Shown here one piece after another: positions 4,523 through 5,299 of a stretch of DNA of 5,299 nucleotides; the stretch's first letter is position 1, and every line of letters begins with the position of its first letter. The notes under the pieces are model-generated. The model was given only the letters and a program-made list of their open reading frames with translations. It ran no database searches and was not told the DNA's origin. The stretch is from Paracoccaceae bacterium (GTDB taxonomy: Bacteria > Pseudomonadota > Alphaproteobacteria > Rhodobacterales > Rhodobacteraceae), in contig PUNI01000064.1 in assembly GCA_003551745.1 (NCBI GenBank), forward strand, positions 1-5,299, read 5' to 3'. Both the position numbers and the translations under genes were made by a program.

Positions 4523-5299
4523 CTAATATGGCAATCCGAGGCGGGCGATCGCGTCCGCCGGGCGCTTCTCCTGCCACAGGACGTCGAACCGGGCGAGGGT
4601 TTCCGCGACCCGCTTTTCCGTGTCGGTATCCCGTGACCGTCTGGCGCTTTGCGAAAGGGTGGTTCCGGCCTGGGAATCCCTTGCCCCGATCCGGGCAATC
4701 GCAGCGCCGAGTTCCAGGGGGAGCGGCCCGGTCAGGCCCTTGATGTGCCGGATCGCTCCTTCGGGATCGCGGGCCATGTCCTCATACCAGATGATCCGGG
4801 GCGCCTCGCCGCCCCGCTGCAGGGCATCGCAGGCGAGGATGCCCCGCCGCAGGGCAGCCACAAGCTCGGCCGGCGTGCGCTCGAAGGTCGTGACATAGGA
4901 CCTTACCCACGGTCCGACCTCCCGGAAGACGAACAGATAGCGGGCCTGCGGAAGGGCGGCCCGGATCGGCTCGACCGCCGCATTGGCCTGGGCGCGGAGT
5001 TTCAGCACCAGATCGCCTGGCGCGCTGCCGGCCCAGGCGGCGAGCGAATGGACCGTCGCCCGCAGCACCCGGACGGCGTCTTCCCGGACCGCCGCCGGGG
5101 CGCGGTTCGCCTGTGCCGGAAGCTGGCCCGTCAGGCCCGGGCCCTGCGAGAAGGTGTCGGGTTCGGAAATCGCGGTCAGCCCATCCGCCCCCAGAAGCCG
5201 GTTCAGCAGGGTCGACCCGCAGCGGCCGATGGACATCACAACCAGCGGCCGCAGCGTGTCGGCCGCCTCGAGCGGATAGAGGCTGTCGAGCAGATCGAA
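4523..5299 (-). CDS. Sulfotransferase-like protein, 5' end beyond window (258 aa visible)
   Basis: Probable cytoplasmic PAPS-dependent sulfotransferase; the acceptor is unknown. The frame stays open from the TAG at 4523-4525 to the window edge, so the start is outside. A GTG at 5237-5239 and an ATG at 5234-5236 lie inside the first core strand and would remove it. In visible numbering, PLVVMSIGRCGSTLL (18-32) is a hydrophobic strand plus the 5'-phosphosulfate loop, with Cys in the common Ser position. SEPD (45-48) follows. YLFVFREVGPWVRSY (121-135) is the 3'-phosphate-binding segment with Arg and Ser, and WYEDMARDPEG (171-181) is the conserved YED segment. RDSQAGTTLSQSARRSRD (207-224) resembles the C-terminal loop of bacterial members. 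It is upstream of and co-directional with the coiled-coil genes, but 416 bp away, so probably a separate transcript. It shares only motif-level similarity with the 310-aa sulfotransferase-like protein. Confidence 0.82.
   Translation of the reverse strand, partial: FDLLDSLYPLEAADTLRPLVVMSIGRCGSTLLNRLLGADGLTAISEPDTFSQGPGLTGQLPAQANRAPAAVREDAVRVLRATVHSLAAWAGSAPGDLVLKLRAQANAAVEPIRAALPQARYLFVFREVGPWVRSYVTTFERTPAELVAALRRGILACDALQRGGEAPRIIWYEDMARDPEGAIRHIKGLTGPLPLELGAAIARIGARDSQAGTTLSQSARRSRDTDTEKRVAETLARFDVLWQEKRPADAIARLGLPY

Overview
This 5.3 kb window is very GC-rich in both coding and non-coding DNA, and its third codon positions are almost all G or C. Together with the gene types (bacterial sulfotransferases, an FkbM-like methyltransferase, Ala/Arg-rich coiled-coil proteins), this suggests a high-GC alphaproteobacterium, probably Rhodobacterales. 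That placement is an inference from composition and gene style. No marker gene is present.

Layout: all four supportable genes lie on the minus strand, so transcription runs from the high-coordinate end to the low end. (1) 4523-5299 is a sulfotransferase-like gene whose 5' end lies beyond the window. (2) 4107-4522 is about 416 bp of non-coding DNA. It holds a possible promoter (exact TTGACA box), an inverted repeat that runs into a strong ribosome binding site, a 12-bp direct repeat with 21-bp spacing, a short palindrome and a CtrA-box-like sequence. (3) 2352-4106 encodes a large repeat-rich coiled-coil protein of unknown function. (4) 1058-2359 overlaps the previous gene by 8 bp and encodes an FkbM-like methyltransferase domain fused to a long coiled coil, an AGQ-type repeat and a polybasic tail. 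(5) 28-960, after a 97-bp gap, encodes a second, divergent sulfotransferase-like protein.

Working model (inference): genes 3 and 4 are translationally coupled and probably form a complex through their coiled coils. Each ends in a positively charged tail. The flanking sulfotransferase-like genes and the methyltransferase domain point to modification of a glycan or other envelope polymer by sulfation and methylation, with the coiled coils as scaffold or spacer. A catalytic methyltransferase head on a long coiled coil resembles in layout the O-antigen chain-length regulator WbdD, but no homology is claimed. The most unusual feature is the density of in-frame tandem repeats. Four arrays (12, 15, 15 and 33 bp units, all multiples of three) lie within about 2.4 kb, so protein length could vary between strains without loss of frame.
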